A stretch of 64,000 nucleotides of DNA from Pseudoalteromonas sp. EB27 (GCF_001974875.1 NZ_MTQD01000005.1:1-64000); one strand, 5' to 3'. Positions 17,625 through 26,827 are shown, numbered from the stretch's first letter. The notes: generated from the sequence alone by a model not told the origin. Made by a program: numbers and translations.

Positions 17625-18419
17625 TTAAAACTGAAAACGCATGTTAGCAAAGTACGCATCGTTGTCAGAATCATCAGCGTTGTTTTCGTAACCCACCTTT
17701 ACACCAATATTTTTATTGATGAAGTGTTGAGCACCAAAGCTATAAGTATCTTGCTTATTGTAGTTAGCAAATACAGATGTTGCTTTTGAGAAGTAGTAGT
17801 TAGTTTCTGCTACCCATTGGTTTTCTGCATCATCAATACTTTCGTATTTACCTTCAAATGTTAGGTAGTTACCTTGCTGCAAATCAATAAAGTATTTAGC
17901 AGCCACTGCACGGTAATCAAAATCGTCGTCTGATGTAAGTGTAACACCTACGTAATCAGTGCTGTTTAGCATGTAGTTGTAAGCTAAATCAAATAATGCG
18001 TAATCATCGCCGTCTTTATTTTCAACTAGTGTTACTTTTGCAAGTAAATCAGGGTTGAAAAAGTAACCACCCGTCAGTTTATAAAGCTCACTGTTAGAAC
18101 CTGAATCTGGGTCTAGGTTTTCGTAAGATGCGCCAACAACAAATTCATTAATGAAGTATTCACCACCAACTGATGTTAAATCGCCAAAGTCGTCATCAGC
18201 GTAGCCACCATATACGTTAGTTTGTTTATTGATGTATTCAAACTGATCGTACGGGCCTAAAGTTTTTTTAGGAGATAAATAGTAAATAGAATCTACAGCA
18301 ACAGTATCGTTGTTATCGCTATTTTTGTAGCTTAGGTTACTAATTGAATTATAGCTGTCTGCAGCAGCCGCAGTGCTAGATAATAAAATGCTCGAAATAA
18401 TAACTGCTAATTTTTTCAT
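17625..18419 (-). CDS. Putative outer-membrane beta-barrel porin, copy B
   Basis: 264-residue paralog of the protein at 16157: same signal peptide core (MKKLAVIISSILLSS), same strand pattern and C-terminal Phe (MRFQF). It differs mainly in the exposed acidic loops. The DNA upstream of the two starts is also similar (AAAGTCG-GGC-CAT-CTAACG core), so the duplication included the leader or promoter. Arrangement is head to tail with ~660 bp between, each with its own terminator, so differential expression is possible. Function is inferred only from barrel features. Confidence 0.85.
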   Translation of the reverse strand: MKKLAVIISSILLSSTAAAADSYNSISNLSYKNSDNNDTVAVDSIYYLSPKKTLGPYDQFEYINKQTNVYGGYADDDFGDLTSVGGEYFINEFVVGASYENLDPDSGSNSELYKLTGGYFFNPDLLAKVTLVENKDGDDYALFDLAYNYMLNSTDYVGVTLTSDDDFDYRAVAAKYFIDLQQGNYLTFEGKYESIDDAENQWVAETNYYFSKATSVFANYNKQDTYSFGAQHFINKNIGVKVGYENNADDSDNDAYFANMRFQF

Positions 18420-18618
18420 TGTAAGACTTCCCTATGTACATTGCTTTTTATGCTCTAGCTGTATTGCTAAAGTCGAGGCACATGCTAACGTTAGGAAACT
18501 GAATGAAAACTTAACTAACCAGTTGTATTTATTAAGTTAATTGTAAGGAAGTGTTGTAAACTGTAAAATTAAAGTAGTTGCAACATCTAGTCAACAACTA
18601 CTTAAAACATGTACCGTA

Positions 18619-18993
18619 TTAAAGCGCGTGTTGGCTAATAATACGGTAAACATCGTTAATATTATCGCCAGACTTAAACTCTTTACTAATTGGTGTTGGA
18701 TCTGAGCCAACCCATATTTTTAGCTCGGCATCTAAGTCAAAATGACCTGCGCTTTCTTTACTAAACTTGGTAATTTTAGAGTAAGCAACACTCACCATTT
18801 CCATTTTAGAACCGGTCATACCTTGCTTATCAATTAAGATTAAACGCTTATTAGTAAAAATAAACATATCACGTACTACTTTATATGCCTTTTCTACTTG
18901 CTCGCCGTCAATTAATGTATTGGCGAGGATTTTCTCTAAATCAGAATCGTCAACTTCGCTTGCATTACCCATAAGTCCGCTAAGTAAACCCAT
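18619..18993 (-). CDS. Bacterial PH-domain protein (bPH_1 type)
   Basis: 124-residue soluble protein. Residues ~25-120 match the bacterial pleckstrin-homology family (YokE-like): KAYKVVRDMFIFTNKRLILIDKQG, then strands and a final helix (INDVYRIISQHAL). Family members are found in several bacteria, with mostly unknown roles. It overlaps the ABC ATPase stop by one base (TAATG), so it is translationally coupled to the transporter. That suggests a role in transporter assembly or envelope stress (inference). No signal peptide. Confidence 0.85.
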   Translation of the reverse strand: MGLLSGLMGNASEVDDSDLEKILANTLIDGEQVEKAYKVVRDMFIFTNKRLILIDKQGMTGSKMEMVSVAYSKITKFSKESAGHFDLDAELKIWVGSDPTPISKEFKSGDNINDVYRIISQHAL

Positions 18994-19901
18994 TATACTT
19001 TCTCCTGTTTAAATATTTGATTCTCTAATGTGTGACCATTAACTAACTGCCTGTACTTCCAATTGTGCTGATGACAAAAACTCAGCAGTGCAATATCAAG
19101 TGGATCGCTCGTTGGCTGATACTCAACTACATATTCTTTATGTTGGCTCATATACACCCGACTCACCCCTGCAATTGCTTGAAGCTGTTGCTCAACATTT
19201 TGATAAGCCTCGCTTAGCATTAATGTATAAAAGTGTTTATCGGTATTATTAGTTTTTGTTTGGTGCTCGCTTAGTACGCCTTTATCTAAATGAAGTACCT
19301 GTGAGCATAGTCGCTCAAGCTCAGTTAAATCGTGAGAGCTTAAAATAAATGTAGCCTGCTCACTTAATTCAGATACTAGCTCACGTACTTCTCTGGCATG
19401 AATCGGATCAAGCCCTGCGGTTGCTTCATCAAGCATTACAATTTGTGGCGCGCCAATAAGTGCTTGCGCTATCGTAACGCGCTTGCGCATACCGTGCGAT
19501 AAGTCCCCTGCACGCTGCTTTGCAATTTCTTTTAAGCCAACTAAATCAAGTACACGTAGCGCCTCAGTTTGACTTTGCTTTGCCCCCATACCTTGTAGTT
19601 TTGCATAAAAGGCGAGTTGCTTATCTATATTAAAACGAGGGTCAAGTTGTGCATCTTGCGGTAATGCACTTACTTTATTAAATAAAGCAGCACTACCAGG
19701 TTTATGCTCTAATATTTCAAGGCTGCCTTTACTTGGCGCTATATAACCGCACAACAAACTAAATAAGGTAGTTTTACCCGCACCATTTGGCCCAACAAGC
19801 GCCACTGGCGCGCCTTTGTTAATTTCAAAGTCCACATTATTAAGCGCAAGTTTTGCACCATACGATTTACTCAAACCGCTAGCTGTAATTAATGGTCTCA
19901 T
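18993..19901 (-). CDS. ABC transporter ATP-binding protein (NosF/CcmA-like)
   Basis: 302-residue ATPase. Walker A GPNGAGKTT (~38-46), Q-loop at ALPQDAQ, signature LSHGMRKRVT (~139), Walker B IVMLDEATAGLDP (~159) and the switch H in LSSHDLTELE. The C-terminal ~80 residues are a divergent accessory domain. It overlaps the permease upstream by ATGA and the PH-domain gene downstream by one base, a tightly coupled three-gene operon. The closest class is the drug/Cu-processing (NosF-type) exporters. The substrate is unknown. Confidence 0.93.
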   Translation of the reverse strand: MRPLITASGLSKSYGAKLALNNVDFEINKGAPVALVGPNGAGKTTLFSLLCGYIAPSKGSLEILEHKPGSAALFNKVSALPQDAQLDPRFNIDKQLAFYAKLQGMGAKQSQTEALRVLDLVGLKEIAKQRAGDLSHGMRKRVTIAQALIGAPQIVMLDEATAGLDPIHAREVRELVSELSEQATFILSSHDLTELERLCSQVLHLDKGVLSEHQTKTNNTDKHFYTLMLSEAYQNVEQQLQAIAGVSRVYMSQHKEYVVEYQPTSDPLDIALLSFCHQHNWKYRQLVNGHTLENQIFKQEKV

Positions 19902-20725
19902 AGTGAGCTCCTTGCAAAAATACGTTGAGCAACACTTAGTAGCACCGCTGTTTGTACAAGGGGAATAGCAACAGCGCTTAATAATGGTAAATTTTGCCCC
20001 GCTAATAACTCTATTTGCACACCCGGAAATAAATAATCAAGCAAGCCTAATGCGGGTATTTGCCATTGCAATATACCAACTACAATACCGCCTGCTGCAA
20101 AATATAAAATTGCCAATACAATAGATAAGCGCGATGAGCGAGCAAAAGTATTTATTAACGTCATAAGTGCTACAAATGGGCACAGAGTAATCACTAATAT
20201 TAAAAATATAGAAAGTGCACGGGCAAAACCACCAGCCAGTAAACTTGGCTCTCTAAACCCTACTACAGCGAGCGTAGCCACAAGAGTAATGCCCACTAAG
20301 CAGGCTAATACCGCTAGCTGCCCTAAAAAACGGCCAAACAGTATTTCAAAGCGAGTGGAGCGCAGTGATAAAAACCTCAGTGTGCCACGCTCTCTGTCGC
20401 CTACTGTTTGATCGCTACAAATAAATAAACCAAAAACGGGAAAGCTATACAGGGCTATTAACCAGTACATAGCAAATTCGGCCTCAGGCCAATCTAATAA
20501 CTTACTTAAACCAATAGAACCTGATATATCACGGGCTATTTGCTCAAAATCGGGCGCACTTACAATACCTACTGCTTGTCCTATTGGGTAGCGCAGTATG
20601 ATTAGCCACACCAATGCAAAGGCAGCTAATGCAATAAGTCCACGTTTAGTTAAAAACATACGTACAAGCTCAAATCCCGCTATTTGCGTTAATCGCCCTA
20701 CGTTTATCGGTAATGGTGTTGCCAT
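19898..20725 (-). CDS. ABC transporter permease (NosY-like)
   Basis: 275-residue membrane protein with six predicted helices. It is first in the operon with the ATPase and the PH-domain protein. The layout (an N-terminal helix after FELVRMFLTKRG, a large extracytoplasmic loop with FEQIARDISG, then CSDQTVGDRERGTLRFLSLRSTR) is that of ABC-2 type permeases in the NosY group. The D-R-x-x-G-T-L-x-F-L motif is the usual coupling helix. No nosD or nosZ is present nearby, so nitrous-oxide reduction is not implied. Confidence 0.9.
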   Translation of the reverse strand: MATPLPINVGRLTQIAGFELVRMFLTKRGLIALAAFALVWLIILRYPIGQAVGIVSAPDFEQIARDISGSIGLSKLLDWPEAEFAMYWLIALYSFPVFGLFICSDQTVGDRERGTLRFLSLRSTRFEILFGRFLGQLAVLACLVGITLVATLAVVGFREPSLLAGGFARALSIFLILVITLCPFVALMTLINTFARSSRLSIVLAILYFAAGGIVVGILQWQIPALGLLDYLFPGVQIELLAGQNLPLLSAVAIPLVQTAVLLSVAQRIFARSSL

Positions 20726-20797
20726 TGACTATCCTTAATGACTTTTTATTTTCTGTGTATTTATCCACACTAAGTGTAAACACCTTGAATTACCAGC

Positions 20798-20822
20798 AAA
20801 AAAAAGCCCACCTATGGTGAGC
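20798..20822 (-). terminator. Terminator of metC
   Basis: On the minus strand, stem GCTCACC/GGTGGGC with an ATA loop (one mismatch), followed by T8. Confidence 0.88.
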
Positions 20823-20868
20823 TTTGTAACAATACATTTAAATGTAACAGCATAAATTGCGATATAAA

Positions 20869-22050
20869 TTATAAATGCTGCTTATAAACCTCAAGTGCTT
20901 GGCTTAAATCGCTAATTAAATCTTCAACATCTTCAAGGCCAATATGCAGGCGAATAACCGGGCCTAAATCCCAACCTGTATTTGAACGTAGCCCTTTCAT
21001 AGTTAAATTAGCGGTTACTAAACTTTCAAAACCGCCCCACGAAAAGCCCATTTTAATATGCTCAAGGTTATCTAAAAATGCATCAATCGCTTTTTGATTA
21101 CCGGTTTTCATCACAAATGAAAACAACCCATTACTGCCATCAAAATCACGTTTAAAAAACTCATGCCCTGGGCAGGTTTCAAATGCAGGGTGGCGAATAT
21201 GATCAACAAGCTCATGTTGTTCAAGCCATTTAGCTACTTCTATTGCTGCTTTTTCATGTTGATTTAAACGCACACCCATTGTACGCAGGCCTCTAAGCGC
21301 TAAATACGCATCATCGGCACTGGTACATTGCCCTAGTAAGTACGAGTTTTCGCGCAAGGTTGGCCAGTACTTTTTATTAGCAACAGCCACACCCATCATT
21401 ACGTCTGAATGGCCAACAATGTACTTTGTTGCAGCCTGAATACTAATATCAACACCGTGCTCTAGCGGGCGATAATGCAAGCCGTTACCGTAGGTATTAT
21501 CAAGCATGGTCATTACGTTGTGCTCATTGGCTACTTTTACCATAGCGGGCACATCTTGCACTTCCATCGTAATAGAACCTGGAGACTCTAAAAACAACAC
21601 TTTAGTATTTGGCTGAATGTAATCTTTAATACCTGCGCCAATGGTTGGCGGGTAATAGGTTGTTGTAATGCCCAGCCCCACTAAAATTTTATCGCAAAAA
21701 TCGCGAGTTGGTTCGTACACGTTATCAACCATTAAAATATGATCACCGGTTTTTAAAAACGATAAAAATACTTGGCTGATCGCCGCCGCGCCACAAGGGT
21801 ATAATGCACACCCTTCGCCGCCCTCAAGTTCTGTAATCGCTTCTTGCAGCGCAAAGTGTGTTGTTGTTCCCCGGCGCCCATAAAATAACGTTTTATCGCC
21901 ACGGGTTTTAGCCGCTTCTTTTAAATCGGCTACAGTATCAAATACAATGGTAGATGCCCGTTGTACAACGGGGTTTACTACGCCATGTGTATAGGCTTTT
22001 TTGCGCCCTGATGATACCAGCTGAGTGTTTTTATTACTTTTACTCGACAT
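20869..22050 (-). CDS. metC: Cystathionine beta-lyase
   Basis: 393-residue PLP enzyme of the Cys/Met metabolism family. It cleaves cystathionine to homocysteine, pyruvate and ammonia in methionine synthesis. The PLP-lysine lies in the block AATKYIVGHSD near residue 210. YGRRGTTTH (~57) and the PLP-stacking motif MLDNTYGNG (~185) are those of MetC rather than MetB or MGL. The length matches E. coli MetC (395), and the C-terminal VIRLHIGLEDVEDL is typical. The ATG follows AAGGATTAAC. It stands 9 nt before nudC's stop and may be co-transcribed with nudC upstream. Confidence 0.95.
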   Translation of the reverse strand: MSSKSNKNTQLVSSGRKKAYTHGVVNPVVQRASTIVFDTVADLKEAAKTRGDKTLFYGRRGTTTHFALQEAITELEGGEGCALYPCGAAAISQVFLSFLKTGDHILMVDNVYEPTRDFCDKILVGLGITTTYYPPTIGAGIKDYIQPNTKVLFLESPGSITMEVQDVPAMVKVANEHNVMTMLDNTYGNGLHYRPLEHGVDISIQAATKYIVGHSDVMMGVAVANKKYWPTLRENSYLLGQCTSADDAYLALRGLRTMGVRLNQHEKAAIEVAKWLEQHELVDHIRHPAFETCPGHEFFKRDFDGSNGLFSFVMKTGNQKAIDAFLDNLEHIKMGFSWGGFESLVTANLTMKGLRSNTGWDLGPVIRLHIGLEDVEDLISDLSQALEVYKQHL

Positions 22051-22059
22051 TGTTAATCC

Positions 22060-22980
22060 TTAAGGGTTTGTGCGCCAATGCTCAATTAAATAACGAGAGA
22101 TAGAGTCGGTTCTAGGCAGCTTTAAATGCTCCCCTTCTTCGTGCCAATTACCAAATTGCTCTAAGTCTTCACGACTAAACCATTTTGCATCGTCTAGCTC
22201 TTCTTTATCTACGTTAATTTCCTCAGATGTCGCCTCTGCAAAAAAACCAAGCATAATTGACGATGGGAACGGCCAAGGCTGAGATGCTACATAACGTACA
22301 TTATCAACCTCTATACCTGCCTCTTCTTTAACTTCACGTGCAACAGCTTGTTCTAGTGTCTCCCCTGGGTCTACAAATCCAGCAAGCGACGAATACATAC
22401 CGATAGGCCACGCAGCTTGGCGACCTAACAAGCAGCGTTCTACTCCATCAGCAAAGACTTTAGTAACCACCATAATTACCGCAGGATCGGTGCGTGGGAA
22501 TGTAGGATGCTTACAGTTTTCGTTTTCACATACACGAGAATGCCCGGCTTCCACTGAACGATTTTTACTACCACAGCGCCCACAAAAACGGTGCGTGGCA
22601 TGCCAATAACATAACCCTCTCGCAAGGGCCGCTATTGAGGCATATTTAATGGTTACTTGAGGCCCATATTGGCGAATATCAAAAAACTGAGCGCCCTCTA
22701 TTAAAGGCGAAAGTACGCTTTCATCCAGATCAGAAACATCCAATGCAAACACACCATGTTTAGCATTATTTAAACCAACAAAAATAGCACTCGTTAAATC
22801 TAAATGTGCCACTTGTTGATACGTTAAATAGCTTACTTTAGGGGTATCTTTAATAAATAAGGTTTGATTATTTTTAACTAAAACCCATTTACTTTGCGCC
22901 GACATTTGCGCTTTAAGCCACGATGGGTCTTTACGAAAATTTGAGCCTCTATCTAGTGGCATGTTGCTGTAATGAAGCAT
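22060..22980 (-). CDS. nudC: NAD(+)/NADH diphosphatase and RNA deNADding enzyme
   Basis: 306-residue Nudix hydrolase that hydrolyses NAD(H) to NMN and AMP and removes NAD caps from RNA in relatives. Four-cysteine zinc ribbon (CGRCGS ... C-x5-C), Nudix box GFVDPGETLEQAVAREV-KEEAGI and the NudC-specific SQPWPFPSS are all present. I chose ATG 22980 (MLHYSNMPLD) because AAGGA sits 5 nt upstream; an in-frame ATG 45 nt earlier lacks a ribosome site. E. coli NudC has 257 residues, so the N-terminal domain here is longer, as in many marine relatives. Confidence 0.95.
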   Translation of the reverse strand: MLHYSNMPLDRGSNFRKDPSWLKAQMSAQSKWVLVKNNQTLFIKDTPKVSYLTYQQVAHLDLTSAIFVGLNNAKHGVFALDVSDLDESVLSPLIEGAQFFDIRQYGPQVTIKYASIAALARGLCYWHATHRFCGRCGSKNRSVEAGHSRVCENENCKHPTFPRTDPAVIMVVTKVFADGVERCLLGRQAAWPIGMYSSLAGFVDPGETLEQAVAREVKEEAGIEVDNVRYVASQPWPFPSSIMLGFFAEATSEEINVDKEELDDAKWFSREDLEQFGNWHEEGEHLKLPRTDSISRYLIEHWRTNP

Positions 22981-23052
22981 GTAAGTCCTTGGTAACTCGT
23001 TATGCTTTAAAATTACCATAATCATTTAGCAAACCCAATTGATTACAGTAAT

Positions 23053-23074
23053 AAAAAAAGCCTATATAAGGCTT
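23053..23074 (-). terminator. Terminator of the NYN-domain gene
   Basis: On the minus strand AAGCCT-TATAT-AGGCTT followed by T-rich sequence, ~80 nt after the stop at 23154. Confidence 0.8.
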
Positions 23075-23153
23075 AATTCATCTATTACGGCTTTGTATTA
23101 AAATCTCTCATGTTGCAGGCACTTAGCTTGCATTTTTTTAACTATTTTTTCTA

Positions 23154-23657
23154 TTAAAGTAGCAAAGTATTATCAATTAAATGAAATTGCTCAGCGCTTT
23201 GTTTTAATACCTCAGCGGTTAACCGATCAGCACCGTAAACATCGCACGGTACATTATATTGATTTTTTAAATGCCCAAGTAACAAGGCAAAGTCACCATC
23301 GCCAGAGAGCAAAATAACCTTATCAAGATTTTTACCCTGCTCTAACATGTCTATTGTTATGCCTACATCCCAATCGCCTTTAGCACTTCCATCACGACGT
23401 TGAATAAATGGCTTTAGCTTTACGTCAAAACCAATCGCACGCAAAATATTCTGAAACTGATTTTGCTTTTCATCCCCTCGATAAATAGCATACGCAAAAG
23501 CACATTCAATATTGTATTGCGCTTGCATTACCCGCCAAAACGCATTGTAGTCAAAGTTTTTTCCGTAACTCTCGCGGCACGTGTAATAAATATTTTGCAC
23601 ATCAACAAAAATACCGACTCGTGGTTTCGTGCTTTGCTGCTCGTTTTGTAAAGTCAT
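23154..23657 (-). CDS. NYN-domain (LabA/DUF88) protein, predicted nuclease
   Basis: 167-residue single-domain protein of the NYN/PIN-like superfamily. Conserved acidic positions are visible: VGIFVDVQNIYY (D19, N22), KGDWDVGITIDML (D116-D118 region) and LLSGDGDFALLL (D140, D142), consistent with a metal-dependent RNase active site. It has no fused OST-HTH domain. It is divergent from satD, with 137 bp between containing two palindromes. In other bacteria such proteins degrade or process RNA, but a specific target here is unknown. AGGA precedes the ATG. Confidence 0.9.
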   Translation of the reverse strand: MTLQNEQQSTKPRVGIFVDVQNIYYTCRESYGKNFDYNAFWRVMQAQYNIECAFAYAIYRGDEKQNQFQNILRAIGFDVKLKPFIQRRDGSAKGDWDVGITIDMLEQGKNLDKVILLSGDGDFALLLGHLKNQYNVPCDVYGADRLTAEVLKQSAEQFHLIDNTLLL

Positions 23658-23716
23658 TTAGTGTCCTAATGAGGATTAATAGCAATTAAAATAAGTGTAC
23701 CTTGCAATTTATATTT

Positions 23717-23738
23717 AAGTAACCTAAATTAGTTACTT
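23717..23738. promoter_or_regulatory. Operator-like dyad, GTAACC type, site 1
   Basis: Imperfect 22-bp palindrome AAGTAACC-TAAATTA-GTTACTT. It shares the GTAACC/GGTTAC half-site with the perfect palindrome 6 bp downstream. Confidence 0.55.
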
Positions 23739-23744
23739 ACCCTT

Positions 23745-23766
23745 ATGTAACCAATATTGGTTACAT
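23745..23766. promoter_or_regulatory. Operator-like perfect palindrome, GTAACC type, site 2
   Basis: Perfect 22-bp palindrome, arms ATGTAACCAAT/ATTGGTTACAT. A further half-site AAGTAACC follows at ~23773. It sits 28 bp before satD and about 90 bp before the divergent NYN gene. Best guess: binding site of a dimeric regulator for one or both genes. Confidence 0.65.
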
Positions 23767-23794
23767 ATTAAAAAGTAACCATTTTGAGATTTTT

Positions 23795-24418
23795 ATGATT
23801 GGTGTGATCAGCGGCGATATTATTAAATCGCAAACCATCCCTAAGCAGCAATACGATGCCATGCTTTACCAACTAGAGCAAAGTTTGCGAAATATTTCGG
23901 GTGAGCAAACCCTTTGGAATATATACCGAGGCGATGCCTTTCAGTTACAAGTTAATAACCCTGAGTATCTTTTTAAAAACGCTATACTAGTGTATTTACA
24001 CCTTAAATCATCAGGTTATGAGCTACGCCAAAGCCTAGCGCTTGGGCAAATAGATAACCCACGCAGCGATATAAAAACAGCAACCGGCTCTGCTTTTACC
24101 CTTTCGGGGCAAGCCCTTGATAAAATAAGCAATCAACGCTTTGTTTTTAATATTAATGAGCAGCAGCTCGATGAAAGCTTAAATCTTAATTTAGCCTTTG
24201 CTGACGTATTGCTCACTAAAATCACACAAAAACAAGCAAATGCCCTGTATGTCTATTTAACATCATCAGACAACAGCCATGCGGCACTAGCTAAAGAGCT
24301 TAAAACAAGTCGCGAAAATGTAACAAAACTACTAAATTTAGCGCATTACCAACTTATAGAGCGCTTCATTAAGCACACACAGCACGTTATAAAAAATATA
24401 ATTAAAGGAGGTGAATAA
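23795..24418 (+). CDS. SatD family protein with C-terminal HTH
   Basis: 207-residue protein. The N-terminal 150 residues resemble the SatD family (MIGVISGDIIKSQTI; IYRGDAFQLQV; LALGQID near 92), a family of uncertain function. The C-terminal ~50 residues (SHAALAKELKTSRENVTKLLN) look like a winged or sigma-4-like helix-turn-helix. That makes it a candidate regulator of its own operon through the upstream GTAACC palindromes. Its stop overlaps the next ATG (TAATG), so it is coupled to the DUF3307 gene. SatD family assignment is fairly firm; the DNA-binding role is inferred. Confidence 0.8.
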   Translation: MIGVISGDIIKSQTIPKQQYDAMLYQLEQSLRNISGEQTLWNIYRGDAFQLQVNNPEYLFKNAILVYLHLKSSGYELRQSLALGQIDNPRSDIKTATGSAFTLSGQALDKISNQRFVFNINEQQLDESLNLNLAFADVLLTKITQKQANALYVYLTSSDNSHAALAKELKTSRENVTKLLNLAHYQLIERFIKHTQHVIKNIIKGGE

Positions 24419-25161
24419 TGGCGTTTTCACTTTTACTGGTCGCACTTATTATTGGCCACTTACTCGCTGACTTTTACTGGCAACCTATGAGTTGGGTAAA
24501 CGAGAGAAACACTCGTCACTTTAAAGCCACTAAGCTTTATTTTCATGTACTCGTGCATGGTGTAACAAGTGCACTCATCGTTACCGTGTGGGAATACACA
24601 TTTGGCTGGCAGCAACTAAGCAGTGTTTTAATTGCAACGGCAAGCATTATGGTGAGCCATTATCTTATTGATATAGCTAAATCGTATTCTAATAAAGGCG
24701 TGGTACCTTTTTTACTTGATCAAATAGCGCACATACTCGTTATTATTGCGCTCAGTATTTGGCTAACTGATAACAGTAGCTTTATGGCTGCAATTAATAA
24801 TATGCTCACTGATCCCAAAATACTGTGGGTGGTATGCGGTTATTTAATTATTTTGAGTCCTAGCGCCGTATTTATAAGAATGATGTTAGAGCGTTTAACA
24901 AGTAACTTTTCAAGTACTGGTAGCTTAGTGCTTGCAGGGCAAAGCATTGGTATGTTGGAGCGCGTACTTATGCTGAGCTTTATATTGCTTGACCAATTTG
25001 CAGGGCTCGGCTTTTTACTTGCCGCAAAATCGGTATTTAGGTTTGGCGATTTAAGTGCCAGTAAAGATAAAAAACTTACCGAGTACGTTATGCTCGGTAC
25101 ACTACTTAGCGTAAGTGTGACTTTATTTGTAGGTTTAGGTGTTAACTATTTAATCAGCTAA
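24418..25161 (+). CDS. DUF3307 membrane protein
   Basis: 247-residue inner-membrane protein with about seven hydrophobic segments. The N-terminal ~120 residues fit DUF3307 (LIIGHLLADFYWQP, HVLVHGVTSALIV, SHYLIDIAKS), recognised by the histidine/aspartate-bearing membrane motifs. Function unknown. Excellent ribosome site AAAGGAGGTGAATA overlapping the satD end. SatD plus DUF3307 is a recurrent gene pair, so they probably act together. The conserved H and D residues inside membrane segments hint at a metal-binding or hydrolytic membrane protein (inference). Confidence 0.85.
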   Translation: MAFSLLLVALIIGHLLADFYWQPMSWVNERNTRHFKATKLYFHVLVHGVTSALIVTVWEYTFGWQQLSSVLIATASIMVSHYLIDIAKSYSNKGVVPFLLDQIAHILVIIALSIWLTDNSSFMAAINNMLTDPKILWVVCGYLIILSPSAVFIRMMLERLTSNFSSTGSLVLAGQSIGMLERVLMLSFILLDQFAGLGFLLAAKSVFRFGDLSASKDKKLTEYVMLGTLLSVSVTLFVGLGVNYLIS

Positions 25162-25179
25162 TAACACATTACAGGCAAT

Positions 25180-25228
25180 AAAAAACGCGCTACTTCTATT
25201 TATTCAAAAGAAGGGAGCGCGTTTTTTT
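25180..25228. terminator. Bidirectional terminator between the DUF3307 gene and rhlE
   Basis: Long imperfect stem AAAAAACGCGCT...AGCGCGTTTTTTT with inner ACTTCT/AGAAG pairing. T-runs occur in both orientations between convergent genes. Confidence 0.92.
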
Positions 25229-25287
25229 GTATCAGCACTTAACTAAATTCTAAATTAATTAAACGCCAATATAATCTTTAATAATGA

Positions 25288-26682
25288 TTAATCGTTATTT
25301 GTGCGACGGCGGCGTTGGCCATTACCGCCAACAGATTCACGCTTTGCCCATGGGTTTTGCGCGCTGTCATCTGTTTTAGCTGCTGGCTTTTTAGAACCAC
25401 CTCGGCGTGGGCCGGTACCATTACCACCATTGTTCGGCTTTTTACTGTTAGGCTTGCTGCTATCAGATTTAGGCTTATTAAAAGGCTGCTTTTTCTTAGG
25501 TTTTTTAGCTGGCAGTGGGCGAGCATCTAATGCGCGCTCTGCTACTGGGTTAATAGGCTCAAAACCGTCCTCTTCAGCACGCGGTATAAGCTCACCAATA
25601 AAGCGTTCAATACCGTATAAATCAACAGCATCTTCTGTTGTTACAAACGAAATTGCATGACCCGATGCACCAGCACGGCCTGTACGGCCAATACGGTGAA
25701 CGTAATCTTCATATACGTTTGGTAAGTCGTAGTTAACAACATGCGGTAATTCAACAATGTCTAAACCACGTGCAACAATGTCTGTTGCTACTAGTACGCG
25801 TACTTCACCACTTTTAAAACCATCAAGTGCTTTAACACGTGCGCCTTGTGATTTATTACCGTGAATAGCCGCGCCTACAATATCATCGCGCTCTAGTTGT
25901 TTAACTAAACGGTTAGCACCGTGCTTTGTACGGCTAAACACTAATACTTGTTGCCAATCGTTAGTGCGAATCAAGTGGCTTAGCAATGCTGTTTTACGTG
26001 TTTTATCTACCGCGTAAACGCACTGAGTAACACTCTTAGCTGTGGTATTTTTTGCAGCAACTGAAATTTCAACTGGGTCATTAATTAACCCTTTTGCTAA
26101 TGCGCGAATTTCATCTGAAAATGTAGCTGAAAACATCAAGTTTTGACGTTTAGCAGGCATTTTAGCAATTAAGCGTTTAATGTCGTGAATAAAGCCCATG
26201 TCTAACATGCGGTCAGCTTCATCGAGTACAAGCACTTCAACGCTATCAAATTTAACGGCATTTTGATTATGTAAATCAATTAAACGACCCGGCGTTGCTA
26301 CTAAAATATCAACACCTTTACGAAGGCGCTGCATTTGTGGGTTAATTTTAACGCCACCGTAAACTACAAACGAGCTCACATCCGAATGCTTAGCGTACTC
26401 TTCAACGTTTTCGCTTACTTGCAAAGCAAGCTCACGTGTAGGCGTTAAAATAAGTGCACGTACGTGGTTACTTTTAGCTTTAGGGCCAGAAGACAAACGT
26501 TCAATAAGTGGTAATGTAAAACCTGCTGTTTTACCAGTACCCGTTTGCGCTGCCGCCATAACATCACGGCGTTCAATAATTGCAGGAATTGCTTGAGCCT
26601 GAATCGGCGTTGGCGTTTCATAGCCCTTTTCTAAAACCGCATTAACCAAAGACTGTGATAAACCTAAACCTTCAAAACTCAT
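25288..26682 (-). CDS. rhlE: DEAD-box RNA helicase RhlE
   Basis: 464-residue ATP-dependent RNA helicase, involved in ribosome maturation and RNA turnover. All DEAD motifs are present: Q motif near residue 22 ([10 protein letters not shown]), [52 protein letters not shown]. The C-terminal ~90 residues are a low-complexity Lys/Pro/Asn/Ser/Gly/Arg tail ([13 protein letters not shown] and RRRR near the end) that binds RNA nonspecifically. N-terminus MSFEGLGLS is the RhlE type. It is monocistronic, and SD AAGAGAG precedes the ATG. Confidence 0.95.
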   Translation of the reverse strand: MSFEGLGLSQSLVNAVLEKGYETPTPIQAQAIPAIIERRDVMAAAQTGTGKTAGFTLPLIERLSSGPKAKSNHVRALILTPTRELALQVSENVEEYAKHSDVSSFVVYGGVKINPQMQRLRKGVDILVATPGRLIDLHNQNAVKFDSVEVLVLDEADRMLDMGFIHDIKRLIAKMPAKRQNLMFSATFSDEIRALAKGLINDPVEISVAAKNTTAKSVTQCVYAVDKTRKTALLSHLIRTNDWQQVLVFSRTKHGANRLVKQLERDDIVGAAIHGNKSQGARVKALDGFKSGEVRVLVATDIVARGLDIVELPHVVNYDLPNVYEDYVHRIGRTGRAGASGHAISFVTTEDAVDLYGIERFIGELIPRAEEDGFEPINPVAERALDARPLPAKKPKKKQPFNKPKSDSSKPNSKKPNNGGNGTGPRRGGSKKPAAKTDDSAQNPWAKRESVGGNGQRRRRTNND

Positions 26683-26827
26683 ATAAACTCTCTTTTAAAT
26701 TAGGCTACATTAGCCAGTTGCGCGCATTATACCTGTAGTAGCTAAGAATGCATGCCATTATTTACGTTGCGAGCAATTGAGCATAGCTTAATAAAATTAA
26801 ACCTGTGACCAAGTTGCTTAAAAATGC

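Noticed and set aside
18619-20725. Nitrous-oxide reductase (nos) cluster
   Set aside because: The ABC pair is NosF/NosY-like in type, but no nosZ, nosD or nosL is nearby.
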